DNA of 64,000 bases from CAYRTD01 sp964528675 (GTDB lineage Bacteria; Bacteroidota; Bacteroidia; Bacteroidales; GCA-2748055). Shown piece after piece: positions 25,717-33,921 of this stretch (positions are counted from its first letter, which is position 1; the number at the start of each line of letters is the position of its first letter). Below the pieces are notes generated by a model, which ran no database searches, was not told where the DNA came from, and saw only the letters and a list, made by a program, of their open reading frames with translations. The stretch is from positions 50,072 through 114,071 of the forward strand of contig CAZGTU010000004.1 in the NCBI GenBank assembly GCA_964528675.1. The letters run 5' to 3'. A program made the translations under genes and the position numbers.

Positions 25717-27072
25717 TTAAACAGTTCTGTTACTATCAAATTCTTCAATGTAATCTGCAAGTTTCCTGAGATAAGATCCTCCCAGGGCCCCGTCAATGAT
25801 CCTGTGATCATAAGTAAGAGAAAGGAACATCTTATGTCTGATACCTATCATGTCTCCCTGGGGTGTTTCTACAACCGCGGGTTTCTTTTCAATTGCACCT
25901 ACCGCAAGAATGGCCACCTGGGGTTGATTGATTATCGGGGTTCCTATGGTATTTTTAAAACTTCCAAAGTTAGTTACTGTAAAGGTTCCTCCCTGGATGT
26001 CGTCAGGACTTAGTTTATTATTCCTTGCATCAGTCGCCAGGCGGTTAAGTTCTTTGGTTAAGCCGGCAAGATTATAGTTATCGGCATTCTTAATTACGGG
26101 GACAATGAGATTATAGTCGGGAAGAGCCACAGCAATACCAAGATTAATTCTCTTTTTAATGATTATTTTATCACCATCAACCGAAGAATTAATCATTGGA
26201 AAATCCTTGACGGCCTTAACAGCTGCTTCAAGAAAAACTGGTAAATATGTTATCTTCACCCCTTCCCTCTTCAGGAAATTATCCTTTATCCTGTTTCTCC
26301 AATTGACCACATTTGTCACATCAACCTCAAGCATATTGGTAACGTGAGCAGAGGTCTGTTTGGAATGGATCATATGGTCGGCAATAATCTTGCGCATTCT
26401 ACCCATTTGCACAATCTCATCTTCACCGGACACAGAAGCTGCAGGTTTTGGTTTTTCTTCAGCCACTGGCCTTTCCATCTGTGAAGCTTTTTCTTCAGAA
26501 GCTTCCGGACTTACTTTTTCTTCTTCTGGTTTAGAGGCTGCAGGTTCAGTCTTTCGCTGCTCCAAATAGGCAAGCATATCCTTTTTCTGAACTCTTCCAT
26601 TAAGACCACTGCCTTCTATTGAATATAATTCATCCTGACTTACTCCTTCTTCAGCGGCAATTTTCCTGACAACCGGAGAATAGAATCGGCCCTCGGCACC
26701 GGATTTCAGGAATTTGCTTTCAGGTGTTTCGGGAGGTCCGGTTTTTTCTTCTTTTTCAGGAGTCACTTCATTTCCGGATGTTTTTTCAGCTTTTTCTTCA
26801 GCGGGAGTTTCTTCTTTGGCCCCACCTTCACCATCCAGATCAATAATAGCTATTACCGAACCAACAGCTACTGTTTCATCCTGATCGTACATGATTTTTT
26901 GAATCACACCCTCAACCGGGGAAGGGATTTCGGAATCCACTTTGTCCGTTGCTATTTCAAGAAGAACATCATCCTCAACTACTTTGTCACCTTCTTTTAC
27001 AAACCATTTGGTGATGGTTGCTTCTTCAATACTTTCCCCCATTTTGGGCATAACTACTTCAAATTGTGCCAT
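25717..27072 (-). CDS. 2-oxoacid dehydrogenase E2, dihydrolipoamide acyltransferase
   Basis: This 451-residue core enzyme of the complex carries three parts. A lipoyl domain (residues 1-75) has the modified Lys44 in TDKVDSE. Long Glu/Pro/Lys-rich linkers flank a peripheral-subunit-binding domain (about 131-172, YSPVVRKIAAEEGV through GLNGRVQKKDML). The catalytic CAT domain (about 220-451) ends with the active-site YDHRIIDGALGG. It transfers the acyl group from lipoamide to CoA. It starts the operon E2-E1-flavodoxin on the minus strand; the 225-base spacer upstream should hold the promoter. Branched-chain specificity is inferred from the fused E1 partner. Confidence 0.92.
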   Translation of the reverse strand: MAQFEVVMPKMGESIEEATITKWFVKEGDKVVEDDVLLEIATDKVDSEIPSPVEGVIQKIMYDQDETVAVGSVIAIIDLDGEGGAKEETPAEEKAEKTSGNEVTPEKEEKTGPPETPESKFLKSGAEGRFYSPVVRKIAAEEGVSQDELYSIEGSGLNGRVQKKDMLAYLEQRKTEPAASKPEEEKVSPEASEEKASQMERPVAEEKPKPAASVSGEDEIVQMGRMRKIIADHMIHSKQTSAHVTNMLEVDVTNVVNWRNRIKDNFLKREGVKITYLPVFLEAAVKAVKDFPMINSSVDGDKIIIKKRINLGIAVALPDYNLIVPVIKNADNYNLAGLTKELNRLATDARNNKLSPDDIQGGTFTVTNFGSFKNTIGTPIINQPQVAILAVGAIEKKPAVVETPQGDMIGIRHKMFLSLTYDHRIIDGALGGSYLRKLADYIEEFDSNRTV

Positions 27073-27297
27073 GATTATCGTGTAAATTTTAAAATTGCAA
27101 AATTACTAAAAATATGAAGATAAATTTAAATGGTTCTAAATAAACTATTTATCTTAACTAATTTATCAAATTGGATTGTTTTTAACCAATAAATTATAAC
27201 AAGTCCGAATAAGAAAAGTTTAAGAAATCAGGAGAAGGAAAGATTTTGAAATTAATTCAAAAATGAAAATAATTTAGAATTAATTCATAATGAGCAA

Positions 27298-28248
27298 TTA
27301 ATAATCATCATCCTCATTCACAAAAGTGACCATCTGAATGACTAATTCTCCAGAAGGAAGGTTTTTAGCGCTCTTATCCGGTTGTTCAAATCCTGTGTTC
27401 CATACAAAAATATCTGGGTAACGACTTGATAAAAGGTAAGCATTAAGCGAGAATATCTTTGGACCTAAGGGTGCTATAACAATATTATAAAATAATCTTA
27501 GTTCCACGCACTTTTGGGTAATGATTTCATTAATAGCATTTGCATCGGTGAGTGGATAATTAATAAGATTACGAGCATCCATTTTATGGATAAGTTCCTG
27601 ATTATTATGGAAAATTGCATTGGTATAGCGGTCATCAACAGCCGGATCAGAATACATTAGAATTGCCAGGTCGGGTTGAAGATATTTAATGGCCTGTTCA
27701 GCTTTTGACTTTTCAATTCCAAGACCTACAATCAAGGCGGTTGGTTTTGAGGGTGATAAAGCACTGAGTGATAAACCTGGTTCTATTTTTTTTACTGACT
27801 TGGCTTTTGTTTGTTCTTCATATTTAACAGGTGAGTAAGAAAAAAATATCTTAATTTCTTTTACATCTGTTTCAACCTCCTGCATCAAATTTATCAGGGC
27901 TGAATACCAGGTTTTGGTCATGCAGGAATAATCAATCAGAATTTTCAGAGATTGTTTGTTTGCAGCGGTAAAGAACTCTTTTAAGAAGAACTTTAAGCTA
28001 TCATCTTCCTCTGCTGAAATTTCTAAAATCTCAAAGCCATTTTCATCAAAATATCTGATATTTTTTTTTCGTATACTATCCTTACTTTTCCCCACGAAAG
28101 CAAGAACTATTTTTTTACGCGCATTAATATTTTTATTTTCAGCAAGGTATGTGCATCTTTTCTCAAGTCCTGAAGCTGCAATAAACAAATCAAAATCAAC
28201 TGATTCCAGCAGCTCTGGACTCTCTTGCTGAGAGCTTAAAAAATCCAT
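27298..28248 (-). CDS. Unassigned two-domain alpha/beta protein (DYSCMTKTWY / APLGPK motifs)
   Basis: I do not recognise a named family. The ATG at 28248 is preferred to a TTG five codons upstream and gives 316 residues without signal or membrane segment. The first half alternates strands and helices (FDLFIAASGLEKRCTYLAEN, KKIVLAFVG, FEILEIS, LKILIDYSCMTKTWYSALINL, KEIKIFFSYSP), a Rossmann-like layout with a conserved-looking DYSCMTKTWY turn. The second half repeats that style (TALIVGLGIEKSKAEQAIKYLQPD, AILMYSDPAVDDRY, NIVIAPLGPKIFSLNAYLLS). Such motifs suggest nucleotide or sugar-phosphate binding. It lies 66 bases downstream of the serine hydrolase and 225 bases before the E2 gene. The function is unknown. 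Confidence 0.6.
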   Translation of the reverse strand: MDFLSSQQESPELLESVDFDLFIAASGLEKRCTYLAENKNINARKKIVLAFVGKSKDSIRKKNIRYFDENGFEILEISAEEDDSLKFFLKEFFTAANKQSLKILIDYSCMTKTWYSALINLMQEVETDVKEIKIFFSYSPVKYEEQTKAKSVKKIEPGLSLSALSPSKPTALIVGLGIEKSKAEQAIKYLQPDLAILMYSDPAVDDRYTNAIFHNNQELIHKMDARNLINYPLTDANAINEIITQKCVELRLFYNIVIAPLGPKIFSLNAYLLSSRYPDIFVWNTGFEQPDKSAKNLPSGELVIQMVTFVNEDDDY

Positions 28249-28314
28249 ACAAATTATCCCCAATTGAGCTTGTAAAAATAATTATAAGGATTAAAAAAGC
28301 AAGAGAAAACTGTT

Positions 28315-29652
28315 TTATAACCTCGGGTTAAGTGCAGGAATTTCCGCAATAGGTGAAGGTTGGGCATTTTCCTTTTCCGTAAATAAATTATAGGCAGGCC
28401 ATTCTTTAACTCTGTAAGAAGCTGCGAATATTGTTCTGGAAAGTTTATTATGCAATCTCTGGCGTTTATAACCGGAGGAATTCAATAATATTACCCAGTT
28501 TAGCCCGTTTTCCATTCTCATCACAAAAGCAAGAGAACCGGAAAGGGTGCCTGTTCTCCACCAGGTACCGTGATTATCTGATCCCCTCCAGCCAAACAAT
28601 CCTTTACCGGCTTTTTCAGGATCGGTCATCATGTAAATACTTGAGTCAGCTAAAAAATCCGGCATTTTTTCAAAACCATCGATAGCTGTAATGAATTTAA
28701 TAAGTTCCGGAGCAGAGGCTACCCATCCCCCGGCTGCACCAAGTAGTTCAATATTATTGCCTCCGTAAGATTTTGGAACCATTCTTCCGGAACCATTGAA
28801 TGCGAGAGTCAATGATGAACCCACCGGTTCATAATAACGAACCTCATTTGGATATTTATCATGATAAAAGCTTTTACCAATATGCATATCATGGATGCCA
28901 AGAGGTTTCAACACATTCATAACAACATAATCTTCATAAGGCATACCGGTGACCCTGGAAATAATTTTCCCCAGGATAATATATCCAAGATTAGAGTAGG
29001 AATAGGTAGTTCCGGGAGTAAATGATAATGGTTTTTGAAGACTGTACTGAATGATCATGTCCTCCGGGGCAGGCGGATTTTCATCAAATTTTCTGGCAAT
29101 GTAAAGAGAGTTAAAAACAGGATCTCCCTTATATCTTGACCATCCGGCAGTATGATTCAGGAGATGACGAACCCTTATATCGGCAACACGTTCATCCTTA
29201 AACTCCTGAAAGATCTTTTCATCAAGTATGCCTTTTTCTCCAAAAACTTTAGCATTGAGATCAATTTCCCCTTCTTCGCGAAGCTTCATGATCGCTGTAG
29301 CTGTAATGAGTTTTGAAACGCTGGCTACTCTGAATAAATGACCGGGCTGCATCTCTTCAGAAGTTTCAGTGTTCGCCAAACCGAATCCTTTGGCGTATAC
29401 AAGTTTCTCATCTTTAGTTACTGCTACTGATGCTCCTTTAATATTATAGCGTGTTAAGAAGGATTCAATCAGACGATCAATATATTCATCCTGCTCAAAA
29501 TCAGAATCAGAATTATCAAGGTTCAAGGCAAAAGACATATTATTCGTGTCGACGAGCGAATTTCTCATCGCCCTGTCCGAAAAACTAATTGCAATCTCAC
29601 CAAAGAAAAAAAGGACTGTAAGTCCAATTGTCAATAGGGTTTTCGACTTCAT
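28315..29652 (-). CDS. Serine beta-lactamase-fold hydrolase (class C / esterase type)
   Basis: This is a 445-residue exported penicillin-binding-like serine hydrolase. The N-terminus has a hydrophobic signal (residues 5-24). The catalytic tetrad SVSK (S111, K114) and YSN (Y219, S220, N221) are clear. A HGTWWRTGTLSGS segment near residue 360 corresponds to the third (KTG/HxG) motif. The family includes AmpC-like beta-lactamases, D-alanyl-D-alanine peptidases and esterases. The length and lack of resistance context favour a peptidase or esterase acting on cell-wall or small substrates. It is followed on the same strand by the unassigned gene at 27298-28248. Confidence 0.88.
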   Translation of the reverse strand: MKSKTLLTIGLTVLFFFGEIAISFSDRAMRNSLVDTNNMSFALNLDNSDSDFEQDEYIDRLIESFLTRYNIKGASVAVTKDEKLVYAKGFGLANTETSEEMQPGHLFRVASVSKLITATAIMKLREEGEIDLNAKVFGEKGILDEKIFQEFKDERVADIRVRHLLNHTAGWSRYKGDPVFNSLYIARKFDENPPAPEDMIIQYSLQKPLSFTPGTTYSYSNLGYIILGKIISRVTGMPYEDYVVMNVLKPLGIHDMHIGKSFYHDKYPNEVRYYEPVGSSLTLAFNGSGRMVPKSYGGNNIELLGAAGGWVASAPELIKFITAIDGFEKMPDFLADSSIYMMTDPEKAGKGLFGWRGSDNHGTWWRTGTLSGSLAFVMRMENGLNWVILLNSSGYKRQRLHNKLSRTIFAASYRVKEWPAYNLFTEKENAQPSPIAEIPALNPRL

Positions 29653-29949
29653 TCTTTTTTTTATTTATTCTAAATAAACTTCAGCAAAGTTAAAGCATTT
29701 TAACGCCAGCTTTAAAACAATATTATCAACCGGTTTTCAACCGTTATGACTGACCTCATATAAAACACAGTTCATCAACATATTATCCTGTAAATTTGTT
29801 TAGATTCAAAGCGAATGAAAAATGCTTATTATGTGACTCTTACCTATGAATATCATACATTATTGTAGCAGATTAACACTCTGACGTAAGAAAAATGCCT
29901 GTTAGTCAAAAGATAGTTTCAGGGGAGTAGAAAAAGAATTCTTAATGTA

Positions 29950-30470
29950 TAAAAACACAAATGGGAACCACTCTGAACGAATAGCTCCCATTTCATTCTT
30001 TAGCAGCGAATAGCCGCTAAACAATGCCAAGTTACGGTTATTTTGGCTGGCGAATTAATGAATAATCCGAAGATTTTTCATCTTCGCCCGAATCTTTCAC
30101 CGGAAGAACCGGTTATGGATTCTTTCACTTTATCCGCCAGGCGAATTTGGGTCTTACGATCCGCATTCGGCTGACTGGAGAGTCTGTTTTTCTGTTTAAG
30201 GAAAAATTTCTTCTCCCGGACAAAGCGTCAACCTTTCAAAGATCCTTCGTGAGAATTTTCTATTTCCGGCTGAAAACGAATCAGAATTGCTCCTAAATTT
30301 CGTCTTTTTTTAGCTTCCTGGCATGGCAGGGGGTTCCGTAAAACTCTTACCGTGCAGATCCCCTATCCGAAGATAGTTTCACCTTACTTACCAGAAAGCA
30401 GCCTTTTATCGCTCACTTGGTATAACAAATGTAATACGGAGCTCGAACCTGGCCAAAAAAAATCGATCAT
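29950..30470 (-). ncRNA. Candidate structured RNA of about 0.5 kb, family not recognised
   Basis: This gene-free stretch is full of stem-loops and has more GC than its flanks. On the minus strand there are: a classic C(UUCG)G hairpin, CTATC-TTCG-GATAG (30363-30376); a GGGG/CCCC closed double hairpin just inside (30330-30363); a 7-bp stem ATCTTCG/CGAAGAT (30068-30086); ACCGG/CCGGT (30099-30113); and at the 3' end AAATGGGA/TCCCATTT (29959-29993) followed by GTGTTTTTAT, which looks like an intrinsic terminator. Length and structure recall housekeeping RNAs, but I could not match tmRNA (no tRNA-like ends or Ala-rich tag), SRP RNA or RNase P RNA. Ends are approximate. Confidence 0.45.
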
Positions 30471-30769
30471 TTAAATTCACAAGATATGAAGAAAGGTTAT
30501 TAACAAATTGTCAATAAGACATAAATTAACAGACTGTTTAATATACAGGCATTAGATGGATTTTGTTAGTTGAATAACGTAGTTATTAACAATTAAGGAT
30601 GGGGTGATGGGTTTAAGGGTTCCGTGCGTGACCGCGGCTAAGGTAGTTTCATCGCTCCGCGATGTTTTTCTTTGAATGAGAATATCTGTTGAGCAAGAGA
30701 AAATTTTCAGTAAATTATGCTTTTTCATTCATCCTACGGATTCATATTTTAGTACCTTCCTTCTTCTCT

Positions 30770-31036
30770 CTCCTTTGAGCTTTGAGCTTCTTTACCTTCC
30801 TTCTAATCTTCGTGTTTTTTTTTGACAAAATATTTTGAAGCACCTTCTCTAGGATTATCCCTATAGGCGCAACAGAGGCATGAAAAATATTTCAACTTCA
30901 AAAATTTGTTTGATTCTGGCTTGTTCTGGTTAGGGGTAAAAAGACTTTTCGGAGTGGGCTCAGGGTTGAAAGGTTGAAGGGTTGAAGGGTTGAAGATGTT
31001 TCTTCCTTTCAGCTTTGAACTTTGAGCTTTCAGCTT
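30770..31036. repeat. Short-sequence repeats (GGTTGAA and GAGCTTT units)
   Basis: Runs of GGTTGAAG units (30963-30998) and GAGCTTT/GAACTTT units (30777-30790 and 31010-31036, the latter ending in CAGCTT) lie in this intergenic stretch. An apparent 86-codon frame over the region consists largely of the translated repeats and is not a gene. Similar repeats occur elsewhere in the window after gene ends. Confidence 0.7.
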
Positions 31037-31092
31037 CTCCTTTGGAATGCTAAGATGGGACAATTAAGCTTTAAGGTTGAAAATACCCGTAG

Positions 31093-31209
31093 AAAAAAAA
31101 GAAGGTCCGGACAAGTTTAGAAGCATCTGAACAGATGCATGCCTGAAAAAGAACCTAATAACCAAAAAATAACTAAACCTAAAACTACGAGTGGTTTTGC
31201 CCGGACCTC
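31093..31209 (-). ncRNA. Candidate small RNA closed by a GGTCCGG/CCGGACC stem
   Basis: GGTCCGG (31104-31110) pairs with CCGGACC (31201-31207), enclosing about 90 bases that include a perfect hairpin GCATCTG-AA-CAGATGC (31123-31138). On the minus strand the closing stem is followed by TTCTTTTTTTT, as expected of a small RNA or attenuator with an intrinsic terminator. The inner plus-strand stretch ACCTAATAACCAAAAAATAA resembles leaders found before SusC-type genes. An untranslated regulatory leader is therefore an alternative. No open frame is present. Confidence 0.45.
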
Positions 31210-31385
31210 TAAATTAATAACACCATACAAATAAAAATGTTGTGCATTATTTCGTTAAAAAAAGGATATTTTGATGCTTAATATAGAAAACGATTAAAAA
31301 CACAGTATTCATGGTGCTCATAGAAGGTGTTAACTATGAAAAAAAATAAATTTTAAAAAAAAATTAACAAAAAAGAATTTCAAAA

Positions 31386-32108
31386 TCAAAACAACCCCTT
31401 TTTATCTTCATAAGAATAAGGCGTGGTGATGTCCGGATTTCCAGGGTCAAAATTGCCGGATATTAACTTTTTATCTATAGTGTGAGCAGTAAGGGATGGA
31501 TTAGATTCTTTTATTATTTCCTTAAGCTCATTTTTTTCCATACCTGATTCTATCCAATGTTTCTCAAGGTTTTCAGAAAGAATAACCGGCATACGCTTTT
31601 TTGTATTATGGATCTTTTCCATAAAGTGATCGGCTTTCTTGGTAAGAATACTTAAGGTTTTAATTATTTCACCGGTATCTTTATTCACCCAGTTTTCACT
31701 TAATCCGGCAAAGGCAAAAGGAAGATCATTTTTATTCCTTATATAATAAGGTATCTTCATTTTACCCCTTGTTTGCCATTCATAAAATCCATGAGCAAGC
31801 ACGAGGCATCTTCGATATTTTATTCCTGCGCGGAAGGCAGGTTTTTCCCAGGCTGTTTCCGATCGGGCATTATATGTTGAATTTCTAATTTTTTTTGCCG
31901 TTTCACTGTCTTTTACCCAGGAGGGAATCAAACCCCATTGATATAATTGAATAACATCTTTATTTTCAGAGGAAATAACAGGAAGAAAAGGCTGAGTGAA
32001 TGCAGTTAAAAAATTTGCCTGCATATACCTGGGGTCTTCGGGCATGGGAACATTAAACCTTTCTGACAATGCCTGACGCGGCAGGTTTATTTCTACAAAA
32101 TAACACAT
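31386..32108 (-). CDS. SRAP (YedK/HMCES) DNA-protein crosslink peptidase
   Basis: This protein shields abasic sites in single-stranded DNA by forming a thiazolidine crosslink through its N-terminal Cys. The ATG at 32108 is chosen over an upstream GTG because the catalytic Cys must be residue 2 (MCYFVE), and an AGG lies just upstream of it. Other active-site elements are N80 in NARSE, E110 in GFYEW and the His of the IHNTKKRMPVIL segment. The 240-residue length fits. It sits in the same region as the XRE-S24 repressor and the dinB-dnaE pair, consistent with the known association of SRAP genes with SOS functions. Confidence 0.92.
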   Translation of the reverse strand: MCYFVEINLPRQALSERFNVPMPEDPRYMQANFLTAFTQPFLPVISSENKDVIQLYQWGLIPSWVKDSETAKKIRNSTYNARSETAWEKPAFRAGIKYRRCLVLAHGFYEWQTRGKMKIPYYIRNKNDLPFAFAGLSENWVNKDTGEIIKTLSILTKKADHFMEKIHNTKKRMPVILSENLEKHWIESGMEKNELKEIIKESNPSLTAHTIDKKLISGNFDPGNPDITTPYSYEDKKGLF

Positions 32109-32308
32109 ATTTTTCCTCACTTTACTGCATTAAATATAACAAAAAATTAGTTGATCCTGTGAGCTTATCTAAATGACAGTTTTGTTAAAATCGGGGTTAA
32201 TTTAAACTAATTTCATATTTAAAACGTTGAAGAATGTAATGACTCCGGTTAACAGCACCAATTTTACCCTTATCTAAAAAAGAATGAAGGAGAATAAATA
32301 ATATTTCA

Positions 32309-32911
32309 ATGAGTGAAATTAAAAGTAAAATAGCATTTTTTCCATTGAATGTGTGCCTGTTGCCCGGGGAAGATATTCCATTAAGGATATTTGAAACCCG
32401 GTATAAACAACTGATCAATGATTGCGAGGAAAAAGGCCAGAATTTTGGAATTCCTTTTGTAATCAAAAATCAAATGCAACCATTTGGCACTGAAGTAAGG
32501 CTGAAACAGATCGTTGCCAAGAATTCACAGGGAGAAATGGTTATATTGGTGGAAGGAGTATCCAATTTCGAAATGATAAGTTACAAAGATCCGGACAAAG
32601 GAAAATTGTATGCAGCGGGAAAGATCTTAGAATTAAAAAATGACAGGGAAATAAGCGATGATCGTTTGATGGAAATGATAATCAATTATTCAGAAGAATA
32701 TGACCCTGAATTTTTAAAGAAAATGAAAGGAAATACCATACTTTTAAATGACCTGGCAATCGCCATGAACCTTTCTTCTGCTGATAAATATAAATACATA
32801 AGCATGAAGGACCTGGATGACCGGGAAAGATTTTTAAAAGGTCAGATGTCAATACTGGTCATGCTCCGGAAGCAGGAAAGGCTTCTGGATAATGATTACT
32901 ATCTGAATTAA
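32309..32911 (+). CDS. LON substrate-binding (N-terminal) domain protein
   Basis: This 200-residue protein consists of the LON N-terminal domain alone, without ATPase or protease domains. The signature FFPLNVCLLPGEDIPLRIFETRYKQLI near the N-terminus matches the family, followed by GTEVRLKQIV and VILVEGVSNFEM strands and a helical C-terminus. Stand-alone versions are thought to bind unfolded proteins or to act as adaptors, but the function is not established. It is convergent with the repressor gene at 32924, 12 bases away, and divergent from the SRAP gene. Confidence 0.85.
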   Translation: MSEIKSKIAFFPLNVCLLPGEDIPLRIFETRYKQLINDCEEKGQNFGIPFVIKNQMQPFGTEVRLKQIVAKNSQGEMVILVEGVSNFEMISYKDPDKGKLYAAGKILELKNDREISDDRLMEMIINYSEEYDPEFLKKMKGNTILLNDLAIAMNLSSADKYKYISMKDLDDRERFLKGQMSILVMLRKQERLLDNDYYLN

Positions 32912-32923
32912 TTCACAATTGAT

Positions 32924-33757
32924 TTACTTTCCCTCTTCCTGATTTTCCGGTGAAATAGCTTTCCGGGACTGCATTTTCAACATGTTCACCTCATATTTCA
33001 ACTTATTGACGGTTTTTACAAGTTCGTCTCCCGGCAAGACTGGATCAGGAATCTCATTACTAATGTAATGCATAAACTTCCATACCTCACGTATTTCTTT
33101 TACATCCACATCATAGGGTTCATATATCGGATTAAGAGAATAAAGGCGTAATTTTCCTTCTTCCTCTATCATATTCTCAACGATCTTAAAAACAATACCT
33201 TCATCGATAGTCAGTATTATATAGGCATCTCCACTATGGATATCGTTCCAATCCTGCACATAACGGGCCGTTACCCATGACTTATCGGGTATGGGAAGCA
33301 TAGAATCTCCATTTAACTGGAAGGTTCGGTATTTGGCGTTTCCGGAAAGAAAAGGCAGGTTAAAGACGGGGAGTTCCCTGATAAATTCCGGATCGGCAAA
33401 ACCATTGGTATAGCCTGCCCTGGCTTTTTCAGGAACGAGTTCAATATTTTCTTCATTTTCATCGTTCACTGTAGTGGCCAGGACCCTCAGGTTTTTCCCG
33501 GTAATAAATACGTCCTGACCATGTTCCAACTGATATAACTGACTTTCTGTAAGAGTGGACAGATCAACTTTCAGCAATGTGTCAATCGCAATTCCAAAAT
33601 ACTTTGAGAACTTCATTAAAGCATCCAGCCCGGGCTCGGCAACTTTATTTTCATATCCGCTGAGTGTAGAGCGTTTCATTTCAAGGGCAACGGCCAGATC
33701 GCCCTGGGTTTTCCCCCTTCTCTTCCTCAATAACTTAATGTTTTTACTAAAATTCAT
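32924..33757 (-). CDS. XRE-type repressor with LexA-like S24 self-cleavage domain
   Basis: This 277-residue regulator has an N-terminal helix-turn-helix (about residues 6-60, RKRRGKTQGDLAVALEMKRSTL). A LexA/CI/UmuD-like S24 domain follows. The Ser-Lys dyad is S152 (in GDSM) and K191 (in VFKIVE), 39 residues apart, as in the family. An Ala114-Gly115 pair in KARAGYTNG sits 38 residues before the Ser, where LexA has its scissile Ala-Gly bond. It is therefore expected to repress its targets until DNA damage triggers self-cleavage. The divergent dinB-dnaE genes and two palindromes in the shared promoter make those genes, and itself, the likely targets. The C-terminus is a charged helix. Confidence 0.85.
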   Translation of the reverse strand: MNFSKNIKLLRKRRGKTQGDLAVALEMKRSTLSGYENKVAEPGLDALMKFSKYFGIAIDTLLKVDLSTLTESQLYQLEHGQDVFITGKNLRVLATTVNDENEENIELVPEKARAGYTNGFADPEFIRELPVFNLPFLSGNAKYRTFQLNGDSMLPIPDKSWVTARYVQDWNDIHSGDAYIILTIDEGIVFKIVENMIEEEGKLRLYSLNPIYEPYDVDVKEIREVWKFMHYISNEIPDPVLPGDELVKTVNKLKYEVNMLKMQSRKAISPENQEEGK

Positions 33758-33788
33758 AAGCTCAAAATTAGATTATTTCAAATAGAAT

Positions 33789-33826
33789 GATTATATTATA
33801 ATCGTAAAATTGATTAATTTCTAATC
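33789..33826. promoter_or_regulatory. Two operator-like palindromes GATTA-N5-TAATC
   Basis: GATTATATTATAATC (33789-33803) is a perfect palindrome. TTGATTAATTTCTAATCAA (33810-33828) is a perfect inverted repeat with a 5-base centre. Both contain GATTA-N5-TAATC and start 23 bases apart, about two helical turns. They lie 32 bases before the repressor start and about 95 bases before dinB, in the position of a cooperative operator for the XRE-S24 protein. Confidence 0.7.
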
Positions 33827-33921
33827 AAAAATAAGATAAAATCATAAATAATCCAAGAAAACAATGAAAAAGAGTTAATTACTTATGATATAAAAAGTAA
33901 AAAAATCACGTGGAGGGAGAA

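Noticed and set aside
30001..30060. 13-residue frame MPSYGYFGWRINE inside the structured region
   Set aside because: It is very short, has no clear ribosome-binding site and lies on the strand opposite the apparent terminator.
29950..30470. tmRNA or SRP RNA for the structured region
   Set aside because: No tRNA-like acceptor and T-arm ends, no Ala-rich tag frame, and no GGAAGGAAGCAGC-type SRP loop could be found.
30963..30998. CRISPR-like array from tandem GGTTGAAG units
   Set aside because: The units are 7-8 bases with no spacers and no cas genes nearby.
30803..31063. 86-codon frame on the minus strand in the repeat region
   Set aside because: Its translation consists largely of the short repeats (KLKAQSSKLK, NPSTLQPFNP) and has no domain or conserved pattern.
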